A stretch of DNA of 64,000 nt, taken from CAYMCO01 sp964388955 (GTDB taxonomy: Bacteria; Chloroflexota; Anaerolineae; Anaerolineales; E44-bin32). Positions 36,078-44,935 of this stretch are shown piece after piece. Position numbers and translations under genes: made by a program. The stretch lies in contig CAYMCO010000009.1 in NCBI GenBank assembly GCA_964388955.1, positions 78,204 to 142,203 of the forward strand, given 5' to 3'. How positions within the stretch are numbered: position 1 is the first letter of the stretch; each line of letters starts with the position of its first letter. Below the pieces are notes generated by a model. The model saw only the letters and a list, made by a program, of their open reading frames with translations, made no database searches and had not been told where the DNA came from.

Positions 36078-37456
36078 TTGCCTAATGCGTCAATTGGCTG
36101 TGAGAATTGCGCTTCAGCGAGCGTCAGCGACTCACGCAGAGTTTCGGAGAAGAATCCGGCAGGCCATTCTTCCTGGTCAATGTGGCCATCTGGTTGTATG
36201 GTCACAGGTCGAATTCTCGATTGAATACCGTCCTTGCTAAGGAAGTAGACTCCGACATCTTCGGAAGAGATATGCCCCTTTGCGACAAGAACTCTCAGGC
36301 GAAGAAGTAGGTGCTCACTGTGAGTCTCGATTATCACCCTGTGGCCCGTGGTTGCCATCTCTACAAAAAGATCGGCCAGCAGATTTTGGAGGCTCGGATT
36401 AAGATGGATTTCCGGCTGCTCGGCAATCGTGATAGTGTCCTCCGGAGCTACCAAAGCCTGAATGACGAGCGGAAAGAGTTGGGAGGCGCCGAAACCGGCA
36501 TCCGCTATGTTGGTCGCGAATTCTCTATCTGCGGATTGCAGCTGTATCTCATAGATGTCGGACGATATATCCTTGCACGCGATTGAGCCACCTAGTTGAA
36601 ATCTCCGAATCCAGGTGTCAATCCTTTCGCTAATCTGCTCATACTGCTGATGAAATAGATCTGGGGCATTTTCTCCACGGATGCCAACGCTCCTAACAAT
36701 CTCTCCCCCCCTCTCGTAGTATCGCTTGGGTCCAGCACGCAAAGGCCCAACATAGCTGAGCGTTCTGAGGATACGTGCAACTTCAGCATTAATGTGATTG
36801 ACTGCATTCAAATACATTGTGAAGGAGTCGGAATACTTCCTAGCCAATCCTGCATCGGGCCGCTTTCGCTCTCGAAGAGCGTCAATGGCGTCATATGCAG
36901 TAAAGAGGAAATTCACTGGAATCGACTCTACTAACGCCTTGCGTTCATCGCCAGGCATATCCTTGAATAATGTGCCAGCGACCGAATAGTCTCCGGATTT
37001 CAGCAAATTCCTGCTCAGAAATGGCCGCTTGAAGAGATCGAAGGCAGCGTATTTTTGCAGCCTGCACTTTGAAACCTCGTCCTCCTTGGAAAACACGAGG
37101 TGTATTGCTCCGGGTGGATAGGATCCCACCGGTTCTATATCTTCAGATAAGTCATGGGTATGAAACCTTAGTCCCAGTGAGAGATTGAGTGAGGAATCAT
37201 GCGAGAAGACAAAGTCACCATATGACCCCAAATCGACAATCCGGCCTCTTGTGACCAGAGGCGTATATGGATCTGGAGACTCATATGTTTGTTTCAGCAG
37301 GAGCAAAGGGCTGATGAGACTTGTCTTGCCGGAGTTGTTCGGGCCGAGCAGGATTGTGATCGGCCTAATCTCGATCCAACCCGTGTCCCTGAAGCATCTG
37401 AAATTCCTCCACCTGATCTCGTAATTCAGCATGGGGTGAGAATCGCTCATTGTCAT
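36074..37456 (-). CDS. AAA family ATPase, SMC/OLD-like (DUF3696 type)
   Basis: The 460-residue protein has an N-terminal Walker A (ITILLGPNNSGKTSL, about residues 31-45) and a C-terminal ABC/SMC-like Walker B with ITIAEQPEIHLNPSLQNLLADLFVEMATTGHRVIIETHSEHLLLRLR (about 338-380), the arrangement of OLD-like AAA ATPases of the DUF3696 family. There is no TOPRIM nuclease domain; the PIN gene that overlaps it supplies the likely effector. It resembles the sensor subunits of OLD, Gabija and PARIS defence systems. ATG 37456 is used; ATG 37450 is possible. Confidence 0.85.
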   Translation of the reverse strand: MTMSDSHPMLNYEIRWRNFRCFRDTGWIEIRPITILLGPNNSGKTSLISPLLLLKQTYESPDPYTPLVTRGRIVDLGSYGDFVFSHDSSLNLSLGLRFHTHDLSEDIEPVGSYPPGAIHLVFSKEDEVSKCRLQKYAAFDLFKRPFLSRNLLKSGDYSVAGTLFKDMPGDERKALVESIPVNFLFTAYDAIDALRERKRPDAGLARKYSDSFTMYLNAVNHINAEVARILRTLSYVGPLRAGPKRYYERGGEIVRSVGIRGENAPDLFHQQYEQISERIDTWIRRFQLGGSIACKDISSDIYEIQLQSADREFATNIADAGFGASQLFPLVIQALVAPEDTITIAEQPEIHLNPSLQNLLADLFVEMATTGHRVIIETHSEHLLLRLRVLVAKGHISSEDVGVYFLSKDGIQSRIRPVTIQPDGHIDQEEWPAGFFSETLRESLTLAEAQFSQPIDALGK

Positions 37457-37831
37457 TCCCCATTCCCAAAGAGCTCTCCGTGCATATCCTTCCTGATTAG
37501 GGACCTGGGCAAGCCAGTATGCATCGCAGCCCTACACGGATGCGATACACATTGATTGTATGGGGGTCACCTGTTAAGCGCAATTCCTCGCCTCGGGACA
37601 TTGTTCGTCATCTGAAACAATGACTGGAACTCCAACTCCGGTGGATTGAACCTGTTGCCCTGTGTTGATACATTGAGAGCATGCACCTGCAGATTCATAC
37701 CTAATGGCTAAGAGCAAAGCATCCTGACCTCACACCTTCTGTCCCGTGTTCGACATCCCGACATCCCGACAATACAACCTGGCCGGCCATTCCCTCCGCT
37801 TTTTCGTCCTTTACAAATGGTTGCGTGGTGC
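37457..37831. other. Intergenic region
   Basis: I find no gene. GTTAAGC at 37573-37579 (GCTTAAC on the minus strand) fits the integron box pattern, but without arms around it, so I do not call a site here. Confidence 0.4.
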
Positions 37832-38665
37832 CTAGAGCTCAATCTTCCTGATTTGAGCCTTGGCCCAAGCCTCGGCATCTCTTTCGAGCACTACTTCCGC
37901 CTTAAGGCCTTCGTAGGTGCGTCTTGCGCGATCGAAAGCCTTCTTTGCATGTGCGGCGGAGTGCTTCTTGGGCGGAAGGGTGAGAATCCCTATGTGAAGG
38001 TCAGGCTGGGCAGCCCTAATGTCGTACACCTGAAACGCGAGGGCGTCGATAGACTGATCAAGCTGGATCGCCTGAGGCAACTCGAAGGAGATGCCTTGAG
38101 CCACAATGCTGGGTTTGCCATTAGCGACGACAGCGTCGAACACATGGGGTCCGTATCTGCCAACAACCTCACGTTGCCAATGGAGGTATTTGTCGGCCAT
38201 AGCCTTGCCCTCGCGCTCGACCAGGGCATCGTGCAGGTAGGTTCTTGCGAGGCTGCCGGCAGCGCGCCGGTCGCGGTAACTTCGCTCACGCGTGGTTGGC
38301 TCAGTGAGGAACTCCTTTGCGATGCTCTTGAGCAACGCGTCAACAGGTCTGGTTGACGCCCTGGGGGGAGTGAAAGTTATGGAGTTAGCCCACGTGTCGG
38401 CGATCTCCTCGATTAGGGACGGGATGAGAGGTTGCGGACCAAAGGAGGAAGGAAGGGGAAGCTGCCTGGAAATCAGGAACTCCACCTCGGACGTGAAGTC
38501 CTTGAGGGATTCTATATCAGTGCCTGCGAAGGACTTCACACGCTTCCAGTTCCTAAGGAACCTGACGCGGGTTTCATCATCCGTATAGGTCACGACCCCG
38601 ATGTTGATCTTCTCACCGGAGAGGGCATTAGGGGCGAATTGGATCACCGAGTACTTGCTGATCAT
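37832..38665 (-). CDS. DUF3037-like protein, partner of HipA-like kinase
   Basis: The 277-residue protein starts MISKYSVIQFAPNALSGEKINIGVVTYTDD, typical of the DUF3037 family (SYIQYVP...ERVNVGVVL). The start at 38665 follows GGAAGGAGG by seven bases and lies one base after the upstream kinase stop. The rest is charged and mostly helical (SYRDRRAAGSLARTYLHDAL, RRTYEGLKAEVVLERDAEAW). DUF3037 and HipA-like genes are often neighbours; what the DUF3037 protein does is unknown. It ends a four-gene operon. Confidence 0.75.
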   Translation of the reverse strand: MISKYSVIQFAPNALSGEKINIGVVTYTDDETRVRFLRNWKRVKSFAGTDIESLKDFTSEVEFLISRQLPLPSSFGPQPLIPSLIEEIADTWANSITFTPPRASTRPVDALLKSIAKEFLTEPTTRERSYRDRRAAGSLARTYLHDALVEREGKAMADKYLHWQREVVGRYGPHVFDAVVANGKPSIVAQGISFELPQAIQLDQSIDALAFQVYDIRAAQPDLHIGILTLPPKKHSAAHAKKAFDRARRTYEGLKAEVVLERDAEAWAKAQIRKIEL

Positions 38666-38666
38666 G

Positions 38667-39467
38667 CTAGCCTCCTTCCTGCGGGTTGCATGCCTCGAGC
38701 AGAGCGCGGCGCCTCTCCAGTATGAAGGTGGCGATAGCTTCCCGCTCTTGCATGGAAACACCCCATTCATCGGGCGGTGCCGCGACCGCAGATAGGATCA
38801 TGTCATCTGTCATCTCCTGGAGAGCGTTCGGTGCCGCTTGAATATCAATAGGCAGCAAGTGACATTGGTCCTGTATCTCTTGATATGGAATCGGCTCTGG
38901 TCCGTTGGCCAGTTGCTGTGCGGTCCAGTTGGGTCCTCCTGGAAAGAAATGGCCATGGTCTACTGAGTGGACGAGGTGAGGATCATAGATTGAGTAGATC
39001 AGTTGGTGGTCTCTGGCGCAAAGCCATCCATACAAGAGTGCGAGATGCGCAAACCGCGACCGGTTGTAGGGCTCGTTGGTATACGATAGCCATTCTTTAT
39101 CCGACGTATTGCGCACCCACTCCGACCCGTGAGCGGTGCCTGGAGGTATCCCAGCCATCTGAGGTTCGTTCTGGATCAACTCCTCAGGGATGAAGACCAA
39201 TGCTGTGCGGGGCACTGGAGCGCCGAAGTGGGATCCAATGAGGCCGATCACGTGGTCGTTGAATATCATTCGGCCAGCATTCTGCCCCTTGACTACATAA
39301 ACGACCTCATCGTCACATTTGAGCCAGCAAGGCCTCGCCGCGCTTCTTGGGTGTCGTTGCATGAATGTGACCGCAGTCACGGCCTCTGGGCGATTGTGCG
39401 CCAGTTCTGCAAGTCTGGCTGCCGTAGCGCCTTCCACTAGGTCCTCAACTTTTAGCTGCGCCGCCAT
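38667..39467 (-). CDS. HipA-like kinase (HipA_2 family)
   Basis: The 266-residue protein resembles the short HipA_2 kinases: WLKCDDEVVYVVKGQNAGRMIFNDHVIGLIGSHFGAPVPRTALVFI at the N-terminus and a central SVDHGHFFPGGPNWTAQQL resembling a metal/phosphate motif. It lacks the full HipA C-lobe of classic toxins. It overlaps the upstream 94-residue gene by 16 bases and is followed immediately by the DUF3037 gene. Toxin or signalling activity is inferred from the family; no HipB-type antitoxin is adjacent. Confidence 0.75.
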   Translation of the reverse strand: MAAQLKVEDLVEGATAARLAELAHNRPEAVTAVTFMQRHPRSAARPCWLKCDDEVVYVVKGQNAGRMIFNDHVIGLIGSHFGAPVPRTALVFIPEELIQNEPQMAGIPPGTAHGSEWVRNTSDKEWLSYTNEPYNRSRFAHLALLYGWLCARDHQLIYSIYDPHLVHSVDHGHFFPGGPNWTAQQLANGPEPIPYQEIQDQCHLLPIDIQAAPNALQEMTDDMILSAVAAPPDEWGVSMQEREAIATFILERRRALLEACNPQEGG

Positions 39468-39736
39468 GTTATGATATCGCCTACGACGATATGTCCGATG
39501 TGGAACCTTACTCCCGTGACCTCACCGGCCTCGGTATGAGTCATCCATTGCCTCCCAGGATTCCGATCATACAATACGGCTTGGAAATCGCCAAAGACCC
39601 CTGGATCGCCTAACGAGAGAGGTGATCCGCGGATGGCTCTTGCCTTGCTTGCAGCTCGGTCAATGCGGTCATCTGCTTTGGGATGCCGATAATCGCTGTC
39701 GCTGGTCGGTCGAGTGCAAACCGAATCAGGCTGCAT
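39452..39736 (-). CDS. Unknown 94-residue protein in HipA-like operon
   Basis: Its ATG overlaps the stop of the upstream gene (TGATG) and its end overlaps the HipA-like start, which supports real translation. The protein is basic and beta-rich at the C-terminus (DFQAVLYDRNPGRQWMTHTEAGEVTGVRFHIGHIVVGDIITWRRS). I do not recognise it. It might be an antitoxin or adaptor of the kinase. Confidence 0.55.
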   Translation of the reverse strand: MQPDSVCTRPTSDSDYRHPKADDRIDRAASKARAIRGSPLSLGDPGVFGDFQAVLYDRNPGRQWMTHTEAGEVTGVRFHIGHIVVGDIITWRRS

Positions 39737-40302
39737 CAGTGAGATGCCCGAGCTTCAAGTGATTGGAGTAGGCTTGGCCCAATTGAATGCAATACCTTCA
39801 ACGCTCGCTCCGTATGAGTGAGGGCCCCGGATATGTCAAGACCTTCAAAGGCAAACTCACACTTGCTTTTCGGCAAAGAATTGGGCACACGATTGTCTCC
39901 GACCCCAATTGCAGCAACCACATATACCAGCTCTCTCTCGATGGGATCTACCTGAACTAGTCCACGGTCGTATCGATTTGTCATCAACCTAATAGTGATG
40001 GGCCTAATCTCTGCGTATTCAAGGCTCCCTTGTTTCCGTAGGAGTTGAAGGAATCTGTTCGAGCTTGCGAGGGCTGCAGCGACACATCGTCTAGCGTGAG
40101 CGAAGTCATCTTTGAAGTCCTCACAACGTGCTTGGTCCCCTTGCGGCTGTCGCTGAACTCCTGTGTCCACGTCGGGTAGCCGAAAAGTAGCTCCAATTTC
40201 CGCAACACACAGAATGACATCGTATATTGTTCCGCCCTTGTTATAGGTGCTGAGCCACGCAACGAGCTCACCTTCAACTTCGATCTTCAAGAGTTGCGGC
40301 AT
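39736..40302 (-). CDS. Unknown 188-residue protein heading the HipA-like operon
   Basis: It starts MPQLLKIEVEGELVAWLSTYN after AGAGGT; ATG 40335 would add 11 residues. The sequence has YAEIRPITIRLMTNRYDRGLVQVDPIERELVYVVAAIGVGDNR and no recognised motif. Its stop overlaps the next ATG, so it is the first gene of the unit 40302-37832. Confidence 0.55.
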   Translation of the reverse strand: MPQLLKIEVEGELVAWLSTYNKGGTIYDVILCVAEIGATFRLPDVDTGVQRQPQGDQARCEDFKDDFAHARRCVAAALASSNRFLQLLRKQGSLEYAEIRPITIRLMTNRYDRGLVQVDPIERELVYVVAAIGVGDNRVPNSLPKSKCEFAFEGLDISGALTHTERALKVLHSIGPSLLQSLEARASH

Positions 40303-40424
40303 CGGACCTCTTTGTAGTCGCGGAAGCTTGATCATCTCCAGGATGTTGTCGTCAGACCGCCAAACGAATCGTCAGGCTGCCCAAGCTGAAGGGCGGATCG
40401 CTCCAGGCGAGAACGATCGATACA

Positions 40425-40715
40425 TCAGAGCCCTTGTTGGAGGTGCTGGATCAGCCCGATGTATTTCTCATCGCATGCTCGCCGCCTGGCCTTGCGATCT
40501 TCTTCTAAAGCCTCCATCTCTTGAAGAAACTGCCCTGCGATCAGTTCCGCGTCTGCATTGGGCTCGCTCAACTCTTGTTCCATCTTGTCTCGGGCATTCT
40601 GCGAAGCTTCGGTGTGTTCCCTTTGGATCGTTAGAGATTCTCTTGTCCAATCCAGATTCAAATCCAGGAAGTCATCCACCTTACCCCGCATGGCAAACGT
40701 TCTCCCTTCTTCCAT
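40425..40715 (-). CDS. Small charged coiled-coil protein
   Basis: The 96-residue product is helical and highly charged (RESLTIQREHTEASQNARDKMEQELSEPNADAELIAGQFLQEMEALEEDRKARRRACDEKY). It may start at ATG 40715 or 40691. It lies 122 bases upstream of the HipA-like operon on the same strand. No family is recognised. Confidence 0.5.
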   Translation of the reverse strand: MEEGRTFAMRGKVDDFLDLNLDWTRESLTIQREHTEASQNARDKMEQELSEPNADAELIAGQFLQEMEALEEDRKARRRACDEKYIGLIQHLQQGL

Positions 40716-40815
40716 TGATCAACGACGCGGTGAGTGCTCGGCAGATTCGGTGGGTTTCCCCACCTTGGCCATTTGCCGGGGATTCTCAGGAGGCTTCACT
40801 CAACCATAGCGGTGC

Positions 40816-41275
40816 GGCCTGACGCCTATAACCGCACCGTCCGGCACGCGGTCCGTGTCCCGCTGGCCAATTGACCCGACCCGGCTTCACAACAAACACT
40901 GCGGACACGCAGGCCCGCAGTACTCCCCCAAGAAACGGTCAGCTTTGCATTTCGACGATCGATCCCTTAGAGGAATACCACCCCCTCCAGACTACAACTT
41001 CCGCAGCCTCGACACAATATGCCGCCGGTCACGTTCCAAAGGGTGAAATTGGTCACTAGGTGAGTCTTGGCGAATCCAGCGGCGCCCGATCAGTCCAGGG
41101 AGTTGGATCGATGCTCTTGATCCCTGCCGGTTTGTCCGTCGCCGGCGGATTGTTCCTGCTCGAGCATCCAAGCTGGGCGATGCTGCCGGCCAACGCATAG
41201 GGTCCCTGGGCCGCTGGCGAATGACTAGGCGCCATTCAGTTGTGGCGCTTATCCGCATCCCAAGGCCCGGATTCT
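40816..41275 (-). repeat. ORF-less cassette-like unit, copy 1
   Basis: Read on the minus strand, it opens at about 41235 with GCGCCTAGTCATTCGCCAGCGG, the R''/L'' pattern of the attC-like repeats, and ends near 40816 with TATAGGCGTCAGGC, an R'-like box. Within it at 40866-41050 is the conserved element shared with 45155-45345 and 51510-51702, including TGCAAAGC, a hairpin (CTGCGGGC-CTGCGT-GTCCGCAG) and CGTGACCGGCGGCATATTG. No long open frame is conserved. Confidence 0.6.
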
Positions 41276-41287
41276 CTAGAAAGGGAT

Positions 41288-41782
41288 CTAGCCGACTTGG
41301 CGATCATCTTGCGAGGCAAGTTGTTCCACCGTGCGAAGGAATTCATCCCTTGGAAAGGTGCAGTTTCTCGTTAGCCTGACATTCGAAGCTGCCTCTACCA
41401 ATGAAGGATGAATCTCGTAATTGCCTGGATCTGATGGATCTGGACGAATCCAATCTGATAGCTCACCGCTCTGCAGCAGCCTTAAGAGGGCAAATATGCG
41501 ACCGGAAGCGCTGACATACTTCTCGGTGTTATCACCATACCTTTCCTTCATTGCGATGGTGATTCTAGCCAACACTGTATCGGTGAATCGGATTTCGTGA
41601 ATTCCGCCGTCGATACCTCGAAAGCCGAGACGGAGGTCACTTGGATCGGCAATGATGGCGCGGCCTGAGGCTGCATTCATGGCCCAGTTGAACGCGGTAG
41701 CAAACTCATCTGGGTCAATGGGAGGGAGATGATCAAACTCAGGGAACCTACTCGCATTTGGGGTTGAGGAGTTCGGGGGCAT
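41288..41782 (-). CDS. Unknown 164-residue protein
   Basis: It starts MPPNSSTPNASRFPEFDHLPPIDPDEFATAFNWAMNAASGR, seven bases after AAGGAGG. The C-terminal half (SGRIFALLRLLQSGELSDWIRPDPSDPGNYEIHPSLVEAASNV) is probably alpha-helical. I do not recognise a family. It is a single gene between two repeat separators. Confidence 0.55.
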   Translation of the reverse strand: MPPNSSTPNASRFPEFDHLPPIDPDEFATAFNWAMNAASGRAIIADPSDLRLGFRGIDGGIHEIRFTDTVLARITIAMKERYGDNTEKYVSASGRIFALLRLLQSGELSDWIRPDPSDPGNYEIHPSLVEAASNVRLTRNCTFPRDEFLRTVEQLASQDDRQVG

Positions 41783-41881
41783 GAGGCGCCTCCTTGCATA
41801 TACCATGCTCGTGGTAGAGGTAGCACACTTATATTCGGCAATCCGAATGTGGGAGACCAAGCCGCCGAAAGGGAAGATATC

Positions 41882-42000
41882 GCATAACGGCCACATGCTC
41901 ACCGCCCGGCGCTCGCTCCTTCTCTGGCTCCCCGATCTCCCGGATATGCTCCTGGCCTGCAATTCGCCCTGCATCCCCGGTCCGCTGCCATTGGTTAGGC
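41882..42000 (-). repeat. attC-like site, 119 bp
   Basis: On the minus strand the site runs GCCTAAC (42000-41994), spacer CAATGG, an arm CAGCGGACCGGGG, a central region, a partner arm near GCCGGGCGGTGAGC, spacer and GTTATGC (41888-41882). The boxes are inverted repeats (6 of 7) and fit RYYYAAC and the degenerate GTTRRRY. Length and order fit integron attC sites. It lies between the end of the 42.1-kb gene and the start of the 41.8-kb gene. Confidence 0.7.
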
Positions 42001-42098
42001 CGCATCAATCATGATTGCCTGTGTTGGAAAAATCCTCTCGGACGTGCGTTGAAGAATACGCATATCCTATTCCAACGTTGGACTGGACTCGGGACTCG

Positions 42099-42260
42099 CT
42101 ACTTCTGAGAAAGTACCTGCCTGGCTGCCTTCACTACTGCTGACGCCAGTTCCCTACCCTCTCTCTCTGGGTTGCGCTCAACTATTCCTGATAGGTCAAA
42201 CTGGCCGAAGTATCGTTCAAGTATCCTCCGCCTGCGTTCTTGATTCTCCGTGTGCGTCAT
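42099..42260 (-). CDS. Small protein overlapping the Ntn-hydrolase-like gene end
   Basis: The 53-residue frame reads MTHTENQERRRRILERYFGQFDLSGIVERNPEREGRELASAVVKAARQVL, which looks like an amphipathic helical protein. It overlaps the upstream gene by 44 bases and lacks a clear ribosome binding site. It could be an independent partner. Confidence 0.45.
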   Translation of the reverse strand: MTHTENQERRRRILERYFGQFDLSGIVERNPEREGRELASAVVKAARQVLSQK

Positions 42261-43665
42261 CCGCGTCGGAGGGTGCCTCGTCTGTCCCGTGCGTCCTTTG
42301 TCCACCTCTTTCCTCCCGATAGGCCGCTGCCCAAGTTGGATTGTATTCTTGCGAGAAGTAGTGTTTTCGCTCTATCCAGACAAACCCGTCTCCCTTTGAT
42401 ATTACTGCAACATCGATTGCTCCTCCAACAGTCTCAGGCTCTTTACTGACTCTCCGCTTGAAAACCGTCAAGTTGACAAGCGTCCTGGCCACTTCGGCCA
42501 GCTCTCCCAGCGAAAGATGCTCAACCATAGCAACGATAGGGTTGTGATGGTTCTTGAGCTGAAGGCCCAAGATGCGGTCTTTGAATTCCTTTGTCAAGCG
42601 TTCAACATCAGAATAGCCTAGCCTCTTCTGGCCAGACCGCGAGTCTCGATCAGGTTCGCTCTGTCCGCCACTGCTATCGCGTTGTTCAAGGAGGTCTGAC
42701 AGGATCTTCCTGACGGAAGCTATGATTGAGTATTCCAAGTTCGTGTCGATTCCGAACATGAACGCTTCCACCATGTCCCTCTGTGCGAATGGCCGGATGA
42801 GTGCGCGCGTGCCAGCATTCACTGTGAGTTCAGTCGCCTTCTGGAATCTTGCATGGCCGCAGACTACTCCCCTTACCGAGTACTCGATCGCAGAGGGAAA
42901 AACCTCTCCCGTGCCGTAGCCCATCAGTACGAGTTTCCCGCCCAGTGTTGATTCAAGGTAAAAGGAGTCGAGTTCACGGCTGAACAATTCGGCAAGCAAG
43001 GTGAGAAGCAGTTGTCTCGCCGTGGGAACGATGGGTGTCTCGGGGAACTTGTGGTTGATCAGCCAATCGAAGGAGCCTCGATGCGCCTCCAAGACCTGAT
43101 CTGAGTAGTCCTTTGGGAGGCCCTGAACCTTAGGTAGATTTCGAACCCTCTCAAGCTCTGCCTTCACGGCCCTCTTGAATTTCCATTTGATCCAGTTCCT
43201 GACTGTCTTTTCCTCAGATCCCTCACTCTCGGGGAGCTCCGCGTCTATCTGCCGTATGATCTCCTTGCCGAGGGCTTCTAGGTGGCCGTATGCCTCGGAA
43301 AAAGCTTCGTAATGCTCATCTGAATTCTCTTTGATTGGTGTTGAGGATCGCAAGAACCGGAAGACGTCATCGCCGTACTCTGAAAGTCGGGCGAATGACT
43401 TCGCGCCCAGATCGCTACGATACATCTTTACAAGAGTCTCCCAAGGGATCCTCATATAGTCAGCATATCCATAAATCATGACGGCCACAGGTTTGTGCTT
43501 TGAAAGCGTGAAGAGTTTGTTGCCTACATATACTTTCTCAAAGAAGTGTCTACCCTCGGAATCGTCGTCAGCATTGCGGCGAGGCAACTCCACCCTAACT
43601 GATGCAGCACTGTCTGTCGCCACGGCCATGCCAAGGCGATTCATGACGATCACTTCTGCTGTCAT
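42217..43665 (-). CDS. Proteasome/Ntn-hydrolase-like protein with extended C-terminus
   Basis: The 482-residue protein starts MTAEVIVMNRLGMAVATDSAASV, matching the first strands of proteasome-type Ntn hydrolases (TxxxVxVxxxxGVVLAADS). After Met removal Thr2 could be the catalytic nucleophile. KLFTLSKHKPVAVMIYGYADY continues the fold. A long helical middle follows, and the C-terminal GGAIDVAVISKGDGFVWIERKHYF is conserved in proteins of this type. I do not know its role; it is not HslV, Anbu or a standard 20S subunit. An overlapping 53-residue gene follows. Confidence 0.65.
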   Translation of the reverse strand: MTAEVIVMNRLGMAVATDSAASVRVELPRRNADDDSEGRHFFEKVYVGNKLFTLSKHKPVAVMIYGYADYMRIPWETLVKMYRSDLGAKSFARLSEYGDDVFRFLRSSTPIKENSDEHYEAFSEAYGHLEALGKEIIRQIDAELPESEGSEEKTVRNWIKWKFKRAVKAELERVRNLPKVQGLPKDYSDQVLEAHRGSFDWLINHKFPETPIVPTARQLLLTLLAELFSRELDSFYLESTLGGKLVLMGYGTGEVFPSAIEYSVRGVVCGHARFQKATELTVNAGTRALIRPFAQRDMVEAFMFGIDTNLEYSIIASVRKILSDLLEQRDSSGGQSEPDRDSRSGQKRLGYSDVERLTKEFKDRILGLQLKNHHNPIVAMVEHLSLGELAEVARTLVNLTVFKRRVSKEPETVGGAIDVAVISKGDGFVWIERKHYFSQEYNPTWAAAYREERGGQRTHGTDEAPSDADDAHGESRTQAEDT

Positions 43666-43898
43666 GTTGGATTCTCGGGCATCACGGGAAGGTTGATGTG
43701 ATTCACGTTTCCCCCTTGGGGCTATGTCCTTCTGCCCTGCAATGTAGGATGCATGTGAACTTGAGAAAAGAGTCTCTTTGGTGCCATATTTCAAACGTGT
43801 GGATTCGGCTCAGCGATTTGCCTCAACGACGTCGGTCTCGTATAACCGACATCGAATTCGGCCTGTGCCTCCACCTTATCAGTCCCTCCTGTATGGCT

Positions 43899-43984
43899 GG
43901 CTACCGATGAGCTCTGCGGCTAGGGCTCGGACGCACGGATTGGAGCCGCAACCCTGCAGGGTCCGGTGGGGTGAGTTGTTACTA
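43899..43984 (-). repeat. attC-like site, 86 bp, degenerate
   Basis: On the minus strand TAGTAAC overlaps the stop codon of the HExxH gene, then comes CACCGGACCCTGCAGG, a TGCGGCT/AGCCGCA stem, and the end AGAGCTCATCGGTAGCC, which aligns with the CTGAGCTTAACGCCGTTGGGC-type end of the other sites. The boxes have diverged. Confidence 0.5.
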
Positions 43985-44728
43985 TGCAGATTCCGAGTTG
44001 GCATTCGTTGTCGGCAAACAAAACCTGAAATACTCACCGATGCCGAGTTCTTCAATTATCCTATTTCCGACTTCCTTGACATGTGAAGGCTCCAAATCCT
44101 GCGGACTGAAATACCCGGACGATTTCATGAACGATACGCAACCATCCGAGAACTTAACCGCGGACGGATATATCTGCTCGATCTTCAAAGAGATGGCACC
44201 TGTGCCTTCGAAGGTGCTGTGTACGTGGCTCAAGCTCAATAGAATGGCATTCATGGAGTTTTCGACAATCGGAACTGGAACGGTTTCAAGCGCGGCTAGA
44301 ACTTCTTCAATCTCCGCCGCGGAAGTGAGCTCTATTGCATCGCCATAGATTTGGGCCATTCTGCAGAAGAGGATTGGGTGAATGAGAATGCTGTGAATGG
44401 CCTCTGCTATGGTGATGAATGCTTCACCGTCATCAATATCATCCTTCACACACAAGAAGGGATATCCCTCGGCCACTAGAACGATGTGCAACAATTCATG
44501 AACAAGGGAGGATTCAAGCCTTTCAGGCGGCACATTGTCCCTCAATCGGATGATCCAGCCAACTGTCTCGTCGAAGGCAACCTCTGCAAACTTCCCGGCT
44601 CGTAGGCTTGTCCTCTCAATTGTGAATGGCGGAATTCTATCCTTCAGTGAGTCATTCCAGGATTTTCTGAACGGAGAAGAAAGCTCAATTCCCAGATTAT
44701 CCTCAATGGATTCGATGATCTGATTCAT
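43982..44728 (-). CDS. Zinc metalloprotease-like protein (HExxH)
   Basis: The 248-residue protein has the motif SSLVHELLHIVLVAEGYP (about residues 75-92), an HExxH zinc site. No other domain is recognisable. It has neither signal peptide nor membrane helix, so it is probably cytoplasmic. It stands alone between repeat separators. Its target is unknown; cytosolic HExxH proteases in islands often cleave a regulator. Confidence 0.65.
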   Translation of the reverse strand: MNQIIESIEDNLGIELSSPFRKSWNDSLKDRIPPFTIERTSLRAGKFAEVAFDETVGWIIRLRDNVPPERLESSLVHELLHIVLVAEGYPFLCVKDDIDDGEAFITIAEAIHSILIHPILFCRMAQIYGDAIELTSAAEIEEVLAALETVPVPIVENSMNAILLSLSHVHSTFEGTGAISLKIEQIYPSAVKFSDGCVSFMKSSGYFSPQDLEPSHVKEVGNRIIEELGIGEYFRFCLPTTNANSESA

Positions 44729-44809
44729 GGTGGCGATTGCCCCGTTGCTGCTATTTCTGCGATGTCTCTCCTCAGCATTAGTCGCTGCCTATAGCCTGAA
44801 CACATTTCC

Positions 44810-44935
44810 TTCCTCGGCCTTCGGTCCAGGAAGCATGACTCCGAATTGCTCAATGAGGGACGGGCCTTGCGGGGGGAGATGCTAGCGTCCGTCCAAAGGA
44901 TATGCCTTCATGAAGTCGGGGGCAACCCCATCGGG
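44810..44935. repeat. GAATTGCTCAAT element, copy 1
   Basis: It is one of four related copies (also 48145, 57725 and 63208). Shared parts are GGAAGC, CCGAATTGCTCAAT, GGGACGGGC, GCGGGGGG and a segment that on the minus strand would read APDFMKAYPLDGR. The other copies keep this peptide-like reading with mostly silent changes, so it may be the 3' end of an old gene. Confidence 0.6.
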
